Of a stretch of DNA of 64,000 bases, positions 1-9,013 are shown one piece after another. Source of the stretch: Geodermatophilus sp. TF02-6 (lineage in GTDB: Bacteria > Actinomycetota > Actinomycetes > Mycobacteriales > Geodermatophilaceae); assembly GCF_003319115.1 (NCBI RefSeq), contig NZ_QOHF01000006.1, forward strand, positions 150,021 to 214,020, read 5' to 3'. The translations under genes were made by a program, and so were the position numbers. The notes beneath the pieces were generated by a model. The model was not told the DNA's origin. It did not search any database and was given only the letters and a program-made list of their open reading frames with translations. Position 1 is the stretch's first letter; each line of letters begins with the position of its first letter.

Positions 1-144
1 CGAGAGCCGGCCCCGGGTGCGCTGCGCCCGGATGTCGGACACCCGCCCGGCCTGGGCGTACTGCTGACCCCGGCGGAAGGCCGCCGCTCCCACGGCGCTG
101 CGGATCACGTCGTCGCGGAGCAGCCCCTCCCACTCGTCGAGCAC
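1..144 (-). CDS. SNF2-type helicase with SWIM zinc finger, N-terminal fragment
   Basis: Only the first 48 codons lie in the window; the gene continues past its left edge. The peptide starts VLDEWEGLLRDD and contains AFRRGQQYAQAGRV, the pattern that opens the SWIM zinc-finger region of actinobacterial SNF2/DEAD-box helicases. The start is fixed well: an in-frame TAG lies 12 nt upstream, and a TAGCCT -10 hexamer ends 6 nt before the GTG, which suggests a leaderless transcript. Family members are large chromatin-remodelling-type ATPases of unclear bacterial role. The assignment rests on a short segment, so the product name is tentative. Confidence 0.5.
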   Translation of the reverse strand, partial: MLDEWEGLLRDDVIRSAVGAAAFRRGQQYAQAGRVSDIRAQRTRGRLS

Positions 145-249
145 GCACCGAGGCTAGGCGCTCCTGCCGACGGCAGACGGCTCCCTGTGGACGGCGACAC
201 GGGTCCACAGCGCGCCGCTGATGGAATCCGGCCGACGAGAGGAATCGGC

Positions 250-1071
250 ATGACCTGGGTGTTGGACGAGCAGGCACGCTCCGTCCCGGTGCGGGCGGAG
301 CAGACGGGATCGGTGAGCGCTGCCGACCAACAGTGGGGGCTCCCCGAGCTCGTACCCGTCGTCGGGACGTCACCGAAGGGGATCCCGGACGGCGTGGTCC
401 GCGGCTGGCTGACCGCAGAGCCGGTCGCCGACCCACACGGCGCGTGGCGCCGCTGGGCCCGCCGCTTCGACCGGTCGGGCTTCTGGCCGCTGATGACGAG
501 CACGGTCCCGGACCGGCCGTTCCTCTCCGGAGAGCTCCTCCTCCCGGCTCCCCCCGCTGACGCCGCGGCCGTCCTCAGGAGGAGGTGGGAGGGGATGCGA
601 CCGGTGCGGGCCGACGGCACGCTCCTGCCCCACCCTCCGTGGTCCGGGCTCGCGGTGGGCGTCGGTGAGCCGCCCGCCGCAGGCGTGGTGCTGCCCCGTC
701 TCCCGGGCGGCGACCACCCTCGCAGGCTGATCCTGGTCCCGGCACGACGACCGGCGGACACCCTGGCCCAGCTCGGCTGGCACGGCGCCTGCAACTGGTT
801 CCTCACCGGCGCGGACGTCGCGGGAGTGCTGCGGTCGTGGGAGGACCGTTTCGGCGCCTACGTGGTGGCCGTCGGCTTCGCGGAGCTGGACCTCGTGGTC
901 ACCAGGCCGCCGCAGGACGCGGAGCAGAGCCGTGTCCTCGCGCACGAGCACATCGCCTTCTGCCCGGACAACTTCTCCCCGCAGGACTCCTTCGACGCGG
1001 CGCCGCTCGACCCGGAGGAGTACGCCGCACGGCTGCACACGGCGCAGGTGTGGCACTTCTGGTGGGACTGA
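250..1071 (+). CDS. DUF4253 domain protein
   Basis: This 273-residue protein of unknown function has the hallmarks of the DUF4253 family: an [12 protein letters not shown] segment near residue 80, the [10 protein letters not shown] and [11 protein letters not shown] blocks in the second half, the [11 protein letters not shown] motif, and the terminal WHFWWD. The domain is common in actinomycetes, often in single-gene units. I chose the ATG because GAGAGGA sits about 7 nt upstream; a longer GTG reading 63 nt earlier lacks a comparable ribosome site. No signal peptide or membrane segment is visible, so it is probably cytoplasmic. It lies head-to-head with the helicase gene and upstream of pgm, with no obvious functional link to either. 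Confidence 0.8.
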   Translation: MTWVLDEQARSVPVRAEQTGSVSAADQQWGLPELVPVVGTSPKGIPDGVVRGWLTAEPVADPHGAWRRWARRFDRSGFWPLMTSTVPDRPFLSGELLLPAPPADAAAVLRRRWEGMRPVRADGTLLPHPPWSGLAVGVGEPPAAGVVLPRLPGGDHPRRLILVPARRPADTLAQLGWHGACNWFLTGADVAGVLRSWEDRFGAYVVAVGFAELDLVVTRPPQDAEQSRVLAHEHIAFCPDNFSPQDSFDAAPLDPEEYAARLHTAQVWHFWWD

Positions 1072-1138
1072 CCTGGGGACCCGACGACGACGGGCACCGG
1101 CTCGCGGCAGCGGCGCGGTGCGGGCCAGGATCGAGCCC

Positions 1139-2773
1139 ATGAGCGACCCCCGCGCCGGACAGCCCGCCGCCCCCAGCGACCTGATCGACGTCGCCTCGCT
1201 GGTCACCGCCTACTACACGCTCGAACCCGACCCGGCCGACCCCGCGCAGCAGGTCGTGTTCGGGACCAGCGGCCACCGCGGCTCGGCGTTCGACCGGGCG
1301 TTCAACGAGGCGCACATCCTGGCCACCACCCAGGCGATCTGCGAGTACCGCGCCGTGCAGGGGTACGACGGCCCGCTGTTCATCGGCCGGGACACGCACG
1401 CGCTGTCCGAGCCGGCCTGGGCCAGCGCGCTGGAGGTGCTCGCCGCCAACGACGTCCCCGTGCGCGTGGACGCCGCCGACCGGTACACACCCACCCCCGC
1501 CGTCAGCCACGCGATCCTGCGGGCCAACCGGGGGAGGACGAACGGCCTGGCCGACGGCATCGTGGTCACCCCGTCGCACAACCCGCCCCGCGACGGCGGC
1601 TTCAAGTACAACCCGCCCTCCGGCGGCCCGGCCGACACCGACGCGACCACGGCGATCGCCGACCGCGCCAACGGGCTGCTGCGGGACGGGTTGAAGGGGG
1701 TCCGCCGGGTGCCCTTCGCCCGCGCCCGGACGGCGGCGCAGGCCCACGACTTCCTCGGCGACTACGTCGACGACCTGCCGTCGGTGCTCGACCTCGACGC
1801 GATCCGGGACGCCGGGGTGCGCATCGGCGCCGACCCGCTCGGCGGCGCCAGCGTCGACTACTGGGCGGCGATCGCCGAGCGGCACCGCCTCGACCTGACC
1901 GTGGTCAACCCGCTGGTCGACCCCACCTGGCGGTTCATGACGCTGGACTGGGACGGCAGGATCCGCATGGACTGCTCCTCACCGTCGGCCATGGCCTCGC
2001 TGATCGGCGCCAAGGACCGGTTCCAGGTCGCCACCGGCAACGACGCCGACGCCGACCGGCACGGCATCGTCACCCCCGACGCCGGCCTGATGAACCCCAA
2101 CCACTTCCTCGCCGTGGCGATCTCCTACCTCTACAGCCACCGCGACGGCTGGTCCCCCGACACCGCCGTCGGCAAGACCCTGGTCTCCTCGTCGCTGATC
2201 GACCGGGTCGTCGCGGGCCTGGGTCGGCGGCTGGTCGAGGTGCCGGTCGGCTTCAAGTGGTTCGTGCCGGGCCTGCTCGACGGGTCGGTCGGCTTCGGCG
2301 GCGAGGAGTCCGCCGGCGCCTCGTTCCTCCGCCGCGACGGCAGCGTGTGGACGACGGACAAGGACGGCATCCTGCTCGCCCTGCTGGCCAGCGAGATCCT
2401 GGCGGTGACCGGGCGCTCGCCGTCCAAGCTGCACGCCGACCTCACCCAGCGGTACGGCGCGTCCGCCTACGCCCGCGTCGACGCCCCGGCCACGCGGGAG
2501 GAGAAGGCGGCCCTCGGGAAGCTCTCCCCCGAGGACGTGACCGCCACCGAGCTCGCCGGGGAACCGATCGTGGCCAAGCTGACCCGGGCGCCGGGCAACG
2601 ACGCCCCGATCGGGGGCCTGAAGGTGGTCACCGAGAACGCCTGGTTCGCCGCCCGGCCCTCGGGCACCGAGGACGTCTACAAGGTGTACGCGGAGTCCTT
2701 CAAGGGCCCCGACCACCTCGAGCAGGTGCAGGAGGAGGCCAAGGCCGTCGTCTCGGCCGCTCTGGGGGCGTGA
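1139..2773 (+). CDS. pgm: Phosphoglucomutase (alpha-D-glucose-specific)
   Basis: The protein interconverts glucose 1-phosphate and glucose 6-phosphate, linking glycolysis to glycogen and trehalose synthesis. It is 544 residues long, as in the E. coli Pgm family (about 546). Visible landmarks are [11 protein letters not shown] near residue 40, the phosphoserine loop [13 protein letters not shown] near residue 140, the metal loop [10 protein letters not shown], the sugar-binding GFGGEESAG, and the phosphate-binding [15 protein letters not shown] at the C-terminus. The ATG is preceded by an AGGA; the open frame extends 207 nt further upstream but matches nothing in the family there. It ends facing glpK across a 21-bp hairpin. 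Distant glgC and otsA in this window use its product or pathway. Confidence 0.95.
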   Translation: MSDPRAGQPAAPSDLIDVASLVTAYYTLEPDPADPAQQVVFGTSGHRGSAFDRAFNEAHILATTQAICEYRAVQGYDGPLFIGRDTHALSEPAWASALEVLAANDVPVRVDAADRYTPTPAVSHAILRANRGRTNGLADGIVVTPSHNPPRDGGFKYNPPSGGPADTDATTAIADRANGLLRDGLKGVRRVPFARARTAAQAHDFLGDYVDDLPSVLDLDAIRDAGVRIGADPLGGASVDYWAAIAERHRLDLTVVNPLVDPTWRFMTLDWDGRIRMDCSSPSAMASLIGAKDRFQVATGNDADADRHGIVTPDAGLMNPNHFLAVAISYLYSHRDGWSPDTAVGKTLVSSSLIDRVVAGLGRRLVEVPVGFKWFVPGLLDGSVGFGGEESAGASFLRRDGSVWTTDKDGILLALLASEILAVTGRSPSKLHADLTQRYGASAYARVDAPATREEKAALGKLSPEDVTATELAGEPIVAKLTRAPGNDAPIGGLKVVTENAWFAARPSGTEDVYKVYAESFKGPDHLEQVQEEAKAVVSAALGA

Positions 2774-2779
2774 ACCCCG

Positions 2780-2840
2780 GTGGTCATCGGCGGGTGGTCG
2801 CCCGACACGCCGTCGAGCACGACCGCCCGCCGATGACCAC
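2780..2840. terminator. Long convergent hairpin between pgm and glpK
   Basis: Arms of 15 bp (left arm GTGGTCATCGGCGGG) are extended by a T-G wobble and five more pairs to a 21-bp stem around a 19-nt loop that holds CGACACGCCGTCG. It sits exactly between two convergent stop codons, so bidirectional termination is the likely role. The loop core GACACGCCGTCG is also present in the palindromic repeat at 15356-15425, although the arms differ. Confidence 0.6.
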
Positions 2841-2850
2841 GGAGGAGGGA

Positions 2851-4368
2851 CTACCGCACGTCCTCGTCGACCCAGTCGAGGCTCTTGGTGACCGCCTTGC
2901 GCCAGTTGCGGTAGGTCCGCTCCCGCTCCTCGGCCGGCATCTGCGGGGTCCACCGCTTGTCCTCGGCCCAGTTGGCGGTGAGGTCGTCGAGGCCGGACCA
3001 GAACCCGACGGCCAGCCCCGCGGCGTAGGCCGCACCCAGGGCGGTGGTCTCGGCCACCTTCGGCCGGATCACCGGGACGTCGAGGACGTCGGCCTGGAAC
3101 TGCATGAGCAGCTCGTTGCCGACCATGCCGCCGTCCACCCGCAGTTCGGTGAGGGCCACCCCCGAGTCGGCGTTCATGGCCTCGAGCACCTCTCGGGTCT
3201 GGTAGGCGGTCGCCTCGAGCACCGCGCGGGCCAGGTGCCCCCTGTTGACGTACCGGGTCAGCCCGACGACGGCGCCGCGGGCGTCGGAGCGCCAGTACGG
3301 GGCGAACAGGCCGGAGAACGCCGGGACGAAGTAGGCGCCGCCGTTGTCCTCGACCGACCGGGCGAGGTCCTCGATCTCCGGGGCGCTCGTGATCATGCCC
3401 AGGTTGTCGCGCACCCACTGCACCAGCGAGCCGGTGACCGCGATCGACCCCTCCAGGGCGTACACCGGCTTGGCGTCGCCGAGCTGGTAGCACAGCGTCG
3501 TCAGCAGGCCGTGCTCGGAGGGGACGGCCTCCTCGCCGGTGTTGAGCAGCATGAAGTTGCCGGTGCCGTAGGTGTTCTTGGCCATCCCGCGCTCGAAGCA
3601 GACCTGCCCGAACGTCGCGGCCTGCTGGTCGCCCAGCGACCCGGCGATCGGGATGCCGGTGAGGAACCCGGCCGGGCGACCCTCGCCGTACACCTCGGAG
3701 TTGGACCGGATCTCCGGCAGCATGGACACCGGGATGCCCATCTCCTCGGCGATGCCGGCGTCCCAGGAGAGCGTCCGGTAGTCCATCAGCATCGTGCGCG
3801 AGGCGTTGGAGACGTCGGTGAGGTGCGCGCCGCCGTCGGCGCCGCCGGTCATGTGCCACAGCAGCCAGGAGTCGATGGTGCCCATCAGCAGCTCGCCGCG
3901 CTCGGCCCGCTCCCGGGCGCCGTCGACGTTGTCGAGGATCCAGCGCACCTTGGGGCCGGCGAAGTAGGTGGCCAGCGGCAGGCCGACCTTGTCCTTGTAG
4001 CGGTCCGCGCCGCCGCCGAGGGCGCCCAGCTCCTCGACGATCTGCGAGGTCCGCGTGTCCTGCCAGACGATCGCGTTGTACACCGGTTCCCCGGTGCGGC
4101 GGTCCCAGACGACGGTGGTCTCCCGCTGGTTGGTGATGCCGACGGCGACCACGTCGGACATCCCGAAGGAGGCGCGCGCCAGGGCCTGGCCCACCACCTC
4201 GCGGGTGTTGCCCCAGATCTCGTTCGGGTCGTGCTCGACCCATCCGGCGCGCGGGAAGATCTGCCGGTGTTCCTTCTGGCCGACCGAGACCACCGCGCCG
4301 GCGTGGTCGAAGATCATGCAGCGGGTGCTCGTGGTGCCCTGGTCGATGGCGAGGACGTACTGGCTCAC
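2851..4368 (-). CDS. glpK: Glycerol kinase
   Basis: The enzyme phosphorylates glycerol to sn-glycerol 3-phosphate with ATP and is a member of the FGGY kinase family. Its 505 residues match the normal length. The N-terminus [13 protein letters not shown] is the phosphate-binding signature, followed by [21 protein letters not shown], the [11 protein letters not shown] block and the ATP-site loop [15 protein letters not shown]. The GTG start is preceded by GAGAGGA at good spacing; the much longer open frame upstream is the out-of-frame shadow of glpF. It is the second gene of a two-gene operon, 44 bp after glpF, and supplies substrate for the divergent glpD. Confidence 0.96.
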   Translation of the reverse strand: MSQYVLAIDQGTTSTRCMIFDHAGAVVSVGQKEHRQIFPRAGWVEHDPNEIWGNTREVVGQALARASFGMSDVVAVGITNQRETTVVWDRRTGEPVYNAIVWQDTRTSQIVEELGALGGGADRYKDKVGLPLATYFAGPKVRWILDNVDGARERAERGELLMGTIDSWLLWHMTGGADGGAHLTDVSNASRTMLMDYRTLSWDAGIAEEMGIPVSMLPEIRSNSEVYGEGRPAGFLTGIPIAGSLGDQQAATFGQVCFERGMAKNTYGTGNFMLLNTGEEAVPSEHGLLTTLCYQLGDAKPVYALEGSIAVTGSLVQWVRDNLGMITSAPEIEDLARSVEDNGGAYFVPAFSGLFAPYWRSDARGAVVGLTRYVNRGHLARAVLEATAYQTREVLEAMNADSGVALTELRVDGGMVGNELLMQFQADVLDVPVIRPKVAETTALGAAYAAGLAVGFWSGLDDLTANWAEDKRWTPQMPAEERERTYRNWRKAVTKSLDWVDEDVR

Positions 4369-4412
4369 GGGGGTTCCTCTCGGATCGGTGGGCCGGCGAG
4401 CGGCCCTCGGGG

Positions 4413-5144
4413 TCAGATGGGGACGTGCGAGAGCGCGCCGGCCAGCGCGGCGCCGATCAGCGGGCCCACGACCGGCACCCACGCGTAGCCCCAGTTGCTG
4501 TTCCCCTTGCCGCGGATCGGCAGCACGGCATGGGCGATGCGCGGGCCCAGGTCGCGGGCGGGGTTGATGGCGTAGCCGGTCGGCCCGCCGAGCGAGGCGC
4601 CGATGCCGACCACCAGCAGGGCCACCGCGAGGGGGCCGATCTGGGTGGGGGTGTCCCCGAAGCGCAGGATGATGTAGACGAGCACGAAGGTCCCGATGAC
4701 CTCGGTGACCACGTTGTCCACGGGGCTCTTGATGGCCGGCCCGGTGGAGAAGGTGCCGAGCGCGGCCTCCGGCGCCTGCTCGTAGTGCCTGCGGTAGGCC
4801 AACCAGGCCAGGACCGCGCCGGTGAAGGCGCCGAGCAACTGCCCGACCACGTAGACCGCCGTCGCGGCCAGGGTGATGGGCACGCCGGGGGCGTACTCGT
4901 CGGCGCCGCTGACCCAGATACCGAGGGTGACCGCCGGGTTGATGTGCGCCCCGGACGTCGCGCCGGCGTAGACGCCGGCGAAGACGGCCAGGCCCCAGCC
5001 GAAGTTGACCAGCAGCCAGCTCGGTCCGTTGCCGTAGGTCAGGGGCAGCGCGACGTTGGCCACCACGCCGACGCCGAGGAGTACCAGGACCGCGGTCCCG
5101 ACGAACTCGCTGCCGAAGACGGTCCACAGGCCGACCTGGTCCAT
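4413..5144 (-). CDS. glpF: Glycerol uptake facilitator (aquaglyceroporin)
   Basis: This 243-residue inner-membrane channel should pass glycerol by facilitated diffusion. It has six hydrophobic helices and both re-entrant NPA motifs: HINPAVTLG (N69-P70-A71) and [12 protein letters not shown] (N194-P195-A196). The Asp directly after NPAR is the usual marker of glycerol-conducting members rather than pure water channels. The start ATG has a clear GAGGAG site. It is first in the glpF-glpK unit and divergent from glpD, the classical arrangement in which uptake, phosphorylation and oxidation of glycerol are co-regulated. Confidence 0.93.
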   Translation of the reverse strand: MDQVGLWTVFGSEFVGTAVLVLLGVGVVANVALPLTYGNGPSWLLVNFGWGLAVFAGVYAGATSGAHINPAVTLGIWVSGADEYAPGVPITLAATAVYVVGQLLGAFTGAVLAWLAYRRHYEQAPEAALGTFSTGPAIKSPVDNVVTEVIGTFVLVYIILRFGDTPTQIGPLAVALLVVGIGASLGGPTGYAINPARDLGPRIAHAVLPIRGKGNSNWGYAWVPVVGPLIGAALAGALSHVPI

Positions 5145-5519
5145 GCGGTGCTCCTCATCGCCGGTGCCTCAGCTGCCCGCGGTCGGATCCGATGCGGCTG
5201 GCCACCGGACGACGACTGGCCGGGTGACGGTATTCACACCCGTGGACCTGGGGCAACGCGGCTGCGGCGAGTTGCCGGGGCGAGCCGTCGGGTCGGAGGA
5301 CGTGGTGGACGACGATCACCCGCGGGCCGGCCACGCGACAGGGTGAGCCCTGCCCGTCCGACGATGTCGAACGGGCGTCGTCGCACGGGCGTCGTCGAAC
5401 GGGTGTCGTCGTCGAACGGGTGTCGTCGAACGGGCGCCGTCGTCGAACGGGCGCCGTCGACGGGGCCCTCCCGGCCCGCCTACCGTGGAGGACGAGCAGT
5501 CCCCGCCTGAGGAGTCGGC
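5145..5519. promoter_or_regulatory. Divergent glp promoter region
   Basis: This 375-bp gap has no plausible gene. For glpF, TTGCCC (reverse strand, 5256-5251) and TACCGT (5232-5227) are separated by 18 bp and make a reasonable sigma70-like promoter. For glpD, TACCGT at 5481-5486 is a good -10, followed by a GAGGAG ribosome site. A tandem array at 5363-5465 lies just upstream of that -10. No regulator gene of the GlpR or GylR type is next to it in this window. Confidence 0.5.
5363..5465. repeat. Seven-unit tandem array upstream of glpD
   Basis: The array consists of seven imperfect copies of GTCGTCGAACGGGY. Five are 13-14 nt and two are 17 nt through insertion of one extra GTC or GTC-like triplet. 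The central TCGAACGGG is nearly invariant, with one copy reading TCGCACGGG and the last TCGACGGGG. It ends about 15 bp before the glpD -10 element, so it could act as a row of operator half-sites or simply be a length-variable satellite. Confidence 0.75.
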
Positions 5520-7250
5520 ATGACCGCACAGACCGCGCTCGGCCCCGAGCAGCGTGCACGAGCCTGGGCCGAGCTGGCCGAGGAGCAGTTCGAGGTCCTC
5601 GTCGTCGGGGGCGGGGTGACCGGGGCCGGCGTCGCGCTGGACGCGGCCACCCGGGGACTGCGGACGGCGCTGGTCGAGGCCCGCGACTTCGCCAGCGGCA
5701 CGTCGTCGCGCTCCTCGAAGCTGTTCCACGGCGGGCTGCGCTACCTGCAGTCCTTCGAGTTCGGCCTGGTCCGCGAGGCGCTGCACGAGCGCGACCTCTC
5801 CGTCACCCGGCTCGCGCCGCACCTGGTCAAGCCGGTGCCCTTCCTCTACCCGCTCGAGCACCGCGTGTGGGAGCGGCCCTACGTCACCGCCGGCCTCGCC
5901 CTCTACGACGGGCTGGCCCGCATCGGCGCGCTGTCGACGCCGCTGCCCCCGCAGAAGCACCTCACCCGCACCGGCGCCCGCACGCTGTTCCCCGCGCTGC
6001 GACCCGATGCGCTGGTCGGCGCCGTCCGCTACTACGACGCGCAGGCCGACGACGCCCGGCACACCCTCACCGTCGTCCGCACCGCCGCCGCCTACGGGGC
6101 CACCGTGCTCAACTCCGCCGAGGTGGTCGCCTTCGAGCACGCGGGGGACCGGGTCGTCGGGGCGCGGGTGCGCGACGTGGAGACCGGCCGGGAGGTCGAC
6201 GTCCGGGCCGAGGTGGTCGTCAACGCCACCGGGGTGTGGACCGACGACGTCCAGACCCTCGTCGGCGGGCGCGGCCGGTTCCACGTGCGGGCCAGCAAGG
6301 GGGTGCACATCGTCGTCCCGCGCGACCGGATCAACGGCGAGACCGGGCTGATCCTGCGCACCGAGAAGTCGGTGCTGTTCGTCATCCCCTGGGGCAGCCA
6401 CTGGATCATCGGGACGACGGACACCGACTGGGACCTCGACAAGGCCCACCCGGCCGCGTCGCGGGCCGACATCGACTACATCCTCGAGCACGTCAACCAG
6501 GTACTCGCGGTGCCGCTGACCCACGACGACATCACCGGCGTCTACGCCGGGTTGCGCCCGCTGCTGTCCGGCGAGTCGGAGCTGACCAGCCAGCTCTCCC
6601 GCGAGCACGCGGTCGCCCGGCCGACGCCCGGCGTGATCGCCGTCGCCGGCGGCAAGTACACGACCTACCGGCCGATGGCCGCCGACGCGGTGGACGCCGT
6701 CGCCGAGGACGTCACCCGCCGGGTGCCCCCGAGCGTCACCGAGAACATCCCGCTGCTCGGCGCCGAGGGCTACCAGGCGATGGTCAACCAGCTCGACGGG
6801 CTGGCCGAACGCTGGGGCATCCCGCACTTCCGCGCCGAGCACCTGCTCAACCGCTACGGCTCGCTCACCCCCGACGTGCTCGAGCTCGCCGCCGACGACC
6901 GCTTCCTGCTCGAGCCGGTGCCCGGCGCCGAGGAGTACCTCATGGTCGAGATGGTGTGGGGCGCCTCGCACGAGGGGGCGCTGCACCTGGACGACCTGCT
7001 GGCCCGGCGCACCCGCATCTCCATCGAGACGCCGCACCGGGGGGTGGAGAGCGCCGAGCCGGTGGCCCGGGCGGTCGCCGGCGTCCTCGGCTGGGACGAG
7101 CAGCGGATCGCCAGCGAGGTGGACAGCTACGCCGCCCGCGTGGAGGCCGAACGCCGCTCGCAGACCGCGACCAGCGACCAGGAGGCCGACGCGGCCCGGG
7201 TCGCCGCCCCGGACACGCGCGCGGTCGCGGTCGGCCGCGCCCTCGTCTGA
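5520..7250 (+). CDS. glpD: Aerobic glycerol-3-phosphate dehydrogenase
   Basis: This FAD enzyme oxidises sn-glycerol 3-phosphate to dihydroxyacetone phosphate at the membrane and passes electrons to quinones. The 576 residues include the dinucleotide fold VLVVGGGVTGAG at 27-38, the RSSKLFHGGLRYL substrate/FAD loop near 65, KGVHIVVPRDR, IIGTTDTDWD, YAGLRPLL, and the GKYTTYR block near 380, with a C-terminal DAO_C-type domain. All are typical of GlpD. GAGGAGT precedes the ATG. Together with glpF and glpK it completes entry of glycerol into central metabolism. Confidence 0.96.
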   Translation: MTAQTALGPEQRARAWAELAEEQFEVLVVGGGVTGAGVALDAATRGLRTALVEARDFASGTSSRSSKLFHGGLRYLQSFEFGLVREALHERDLSVTRLAPHLVKPVPFLYPLEHRVWERPYVTAGLALYDGLARIGALSTPLPPQKHLTRTGARTLFPALRPDALVGAVRYYDAQADDARHTLTVVRTAAAYGATVLNSAEVVAFEHAGDRVVGARVRDVETGREVDVRAEVVVNATGVWTDDVQTLVGGRGRFHVRASKGVHIVVPRDRINGETGLILRTEKSVLFVIPWGSHWIIGTTDTDWDLDKAHPAASRADIDYILEHVNQVLAVPLTHDDITGVYAGLRPLLSGESELTSQLSREHAVARPTPGVIAVAGGKYTTYRPMAADAVDAVAEDVTRRVPPSVTENIPLLGAEGYQAMVNQLDGLAERWGIPHFRAEHLLNRYGSLTPDVLELAADDRFLLEPVPGAEEYLMVEMVWGASHEGALHLDDLLARRTRISIETPHRGVESAEPVARAVAGVLGWDEQRIASEVDSYAARVEAERRSQTATSDQEADAARVAAPDTRAVAVGRALV

Positions 7251-7329
7251 GGACCCCGCCCTCCCCGCCCTTCGGAGCAGGACCCGGGGGCAGGGGGCCG
7301 GCGGGGCCCGGGACGGGGCGGGACGACGG
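7251..7329. repeat. G/C-rich gene-end element (copy 1)
   Basis: The gap between glpD and the convergent hydrolase gene carries GGACCCCGCCCTCCCC followed by a GGACCCGGGGGCAGGGGG tract. It is one of several related G-rich/C-rich blocks found at gene ends in this window (near 11920, 46440, 49440 and 61060). A role in transcription termination is plausible from position only. Confidence 0.35.
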
Positions 7330-8181
7330 CTACCCGGCCGCCGTCCCGGCCGGGACGAACCCGCTGATCAGGTCGGCGAGGACGTCCGGCCGGTCCAGCG
7401 GCACCAGCGTCGCGCTGTCGTCGACCTCGACCAGCCGGCCGTCCGGGAACAGCTCGGCGAGCCGGCGACCGTGCGCCGGGGGCATCACCCGGTCCTCGCG
7501 CGACCAGACGACCAGCACCGGGCGGGAGAAGGCGCGCAACGGCTCGACGGCGCGCTCCAGGACGCCGGTGTCGGCCCCGATCGCCCGCAGCGCCCGCACC
7601 GCGTCGCGCCGGATGTCGTTGCGGGTCAGGACGGAGGACAGCCACCGCCGGGTCACGGCGTCACCGCGCCGGGTCAGCCAGCCGAACGACAGCGGCAGCC
7701 GCCGGAGGGGCCGCAACCGCATCTGCTGCACCGCGATCCCGAACAGGCGGGGTGAGAGCCGCCCGGCCAGCACGACCGTCTTCCCGGTCAGGCCCGCGGG
7801 GACGTTGTCGAACGCCTCGCACCCGACCAGCACGGCCCGCCCGACCTGCGGGGCGCCGTCGGTGAGGACCAGCTGCACGACCGCGCCGCCGGTGTCGGCG
7901 CCGACGAGGGTGACGTCGTGCAGGCCCAGCCGCTGCAGGAACTCGCCCACCAGGCGTGCCTGGCCGGGCAGCGACAGGTCGGCGTCCTCCGTCACCGGGA
8001 CGCGGTGTGCGCCGAGCGGCAGGACGGGCCGCAGGCAGCGGTAGCCGGCGGGCAGGCGGGCGACGGTGTCGTCCCAGAGCGTGGAGTCCATGAGCAGCCC
8101 GTGCACGAGGACCAGTACCGGACCGCTCCCGCCGGAGTCGGCGTACTCGATCGTCCCGGCCGACGACTCGATCGTGTCCAC
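7330..8181 (-). CDS. Alpha/beta-fold hydrolase with aspartate at the nucleophile position
   Basis: The 283-residue protein has an alpha/beta-hydrolase layout: VLVLVHGLLMDSTLW (oxyanion loop, residues 23-37), a nucleophile elbow GADTGG with Asp96 where most esterases have Ser, a helical cap, and VLVVWSREDRVMPP carrying the acid residue. An Asp nucleophile is known in haloalkane dehalogenases and epoxide hydrolases. The loop that should hold the catalytic His reads VDDSATLVPLDRPDV and has no His, so classical two-step hydrolysis is doubtful. A 12-bp-arm palindrome lies 42 bp upstream of the start and a TetR gene is directly upstream on the same strand, so repression by that regulator is likely. 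The substrate is unknown. Confidence 0.75.
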   Translation of the reverse strand: MDTIESSAGTIEYADSGGSGPVLVLVHGLLMDSTLWDDTVARLPAGYRCLRPVLPLGAHRVPVTEDADLSLPGQARLVGEFLQRLGLHDVTLVGADTGGAVVQLVLTDGAPQVGRAVLVGCEAFDNVPAGLTGKTVVLAGRLSPRLFGIAVQQMRLRPLRRLPLSFGWLTRRGDAVTRRWLSSVLTRNDIRRDAVRALRAIGADTGVLERAVEPLRAFSRPVLVVWSREDRVMPPAHGRRLAELFPDGRLVEVDDSATLVPLDRPDVLADLISGFVPAGTAAG

Positions 8182-8222
8182 GGGACACCTCCTCCGGGTG
8201 GAACGCGGTGATCCACGTCACC

Positions 8223-8250
8223 ACGAAGTGAACCACCTGGTTCACTTCGT
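8223..8250. promoter_or_regulatory. Perfect palindromic operator overlapping a TetR stop codon
   Basis: ACGAAGTGAACC and its exact complement GGTTCACTTCGT are separated by 4 bp. The left half on the reverse strand encodes the final Thr-Lys-stop of the TetR gene. The GTGAACC-N-GGTTCAC form is typical of TetR-family operators. It is placed to control the hydrolase gene whose GTG/ATG lies 42 bp downstream. Confidence 0.7.
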
Positions 8251-8892
8251 GTCCATCCCCGGGTCGTCGGCCTCCTCCCGGTCCAGCGCCCGGGCGAGCG
8301 CGGCGAACCCGGCCGCCACCCCGTCGGTGGACTCGCTGACCCGCCGGTCGATGAGGAAGCCCCGCAGCGTCGCGAGCACCATCTCGGCGACCTCGACCTT
8401 GCGCCGCTCGGACCAGTGCGGCGGGCACAGCGCGACCAGGGACGGCAGGTACTGCTGCGAGGCGCCCCGGCCGAGGTCGGCGTACCGCGCCGGGTCGACC
8501 ATCGACAGGCCGATCGCCTGGTCCAGGACCTGGCTCTCCGCGACGAGCAGGGCGGGCCAGATCGCCCGGATCCGCTCGGCGAGCGTCCGCCCACCCTGCC
8601 GTTCCCGCGCCGCGGCGGCGGCCAGGCCGCGGTCGATGCGCCGCTCGCGCAGCTGGCGGACCACCTCGGCGAGCAGGCTCTCGACGCTGTCGAAGTGGTA
8701 GAGCAACACCTTGTGCGTCGTCCCGGCGACACGGGCGGCCCGGCGCAGCGAGAAGTCGCCGAGCCCGTGCGCCGCCACGTCGTCGGCGATCCGGTCGAGC
8801 AGCTCCCGGCGCCGCGCCAGCCCGCGTTCGGACCCGGTCGCGCGCGGATAGCCCCGTCGCTCGGCTGGCGCCCCGTCGGCCACGGCCGCCAC
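8242..8892 (-). CDS. TetR-family regulator
   Basis: The protein is about 216 residues. The N-terminal helix-turn-helix is seen in FSLRRAARVAGTTHKVLLYHFDSVESLL, with the YHFDS turn that closes the TetR HTH; the rest is the helical ligand-binding core. The reading frame extends upstream, but the GTG at 8892 gives a normal length and leaves room for the divergent TetR gene; a GTG nine bases further in is an alternative. Its last codons lie inside a perfect palindrome that precedes the next gene, an alpha/beta hydrolase, so regulator and target probably form one unit. The ligand is unknown. Confidence 0.8.
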   Translation of the reverse strand: MAAVADGAPAERRGYPRATGSERGLARRRELLDRIADDVAAHGLGDFSLRRAARVAGTTHKVLLYHFDSVESLLAEVVRQLRERRIDRGLAAAAARERQGGRTLAERIRAIWPALLVAESQVLDQAIGLSMVDPARYADLGRGASQQYLPSLVALCPPHWSERRKVEVAEMVLATLRGFLIDRRVSESTDGVAAGFAALARALDREEADDPGMDTK

Positions 8893-8997
8893 GATGCCAG
8901 GCCGGGCCGGACGCCCGGGTCGTCCGGCCCGACCCTCGCGTCGGGCACCTCCACGGACGTGCCCGACGAGGGCTCCAGTCGATGCACCGGCGTATCG

Positions 8998-9013
8998 GAT
9001 ACATTCATGCATC
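8998..9013. promoter_or_regulatory. Imperfect palindrome abutting the second TetR start
   Basis: GATACAT and ATGCATC (one mismatch as inverted arms) flank TC and end at the base before the GTG. TACATT inside it could serve as a -10 for a leaderless transcript, since there is no Shine-Dalgarno sequence. The position suits autorepression by the TetR protein encoded just downstream. Confidence 0.4.

Noticed and set aside
2257..4488. Forward 743-codon frame over the end of pgm and all of glpK
   Set aside because: It crosses a convergent terminator and is a shadow of glpK, which carries all kinase motifs.
5363..5465. CRISPR or iteron origin in the glp gap
   Set aside because: Units are only 14-17 bp and contiguous, there is no replication gene, and the site lies between divergent metabolic genes.
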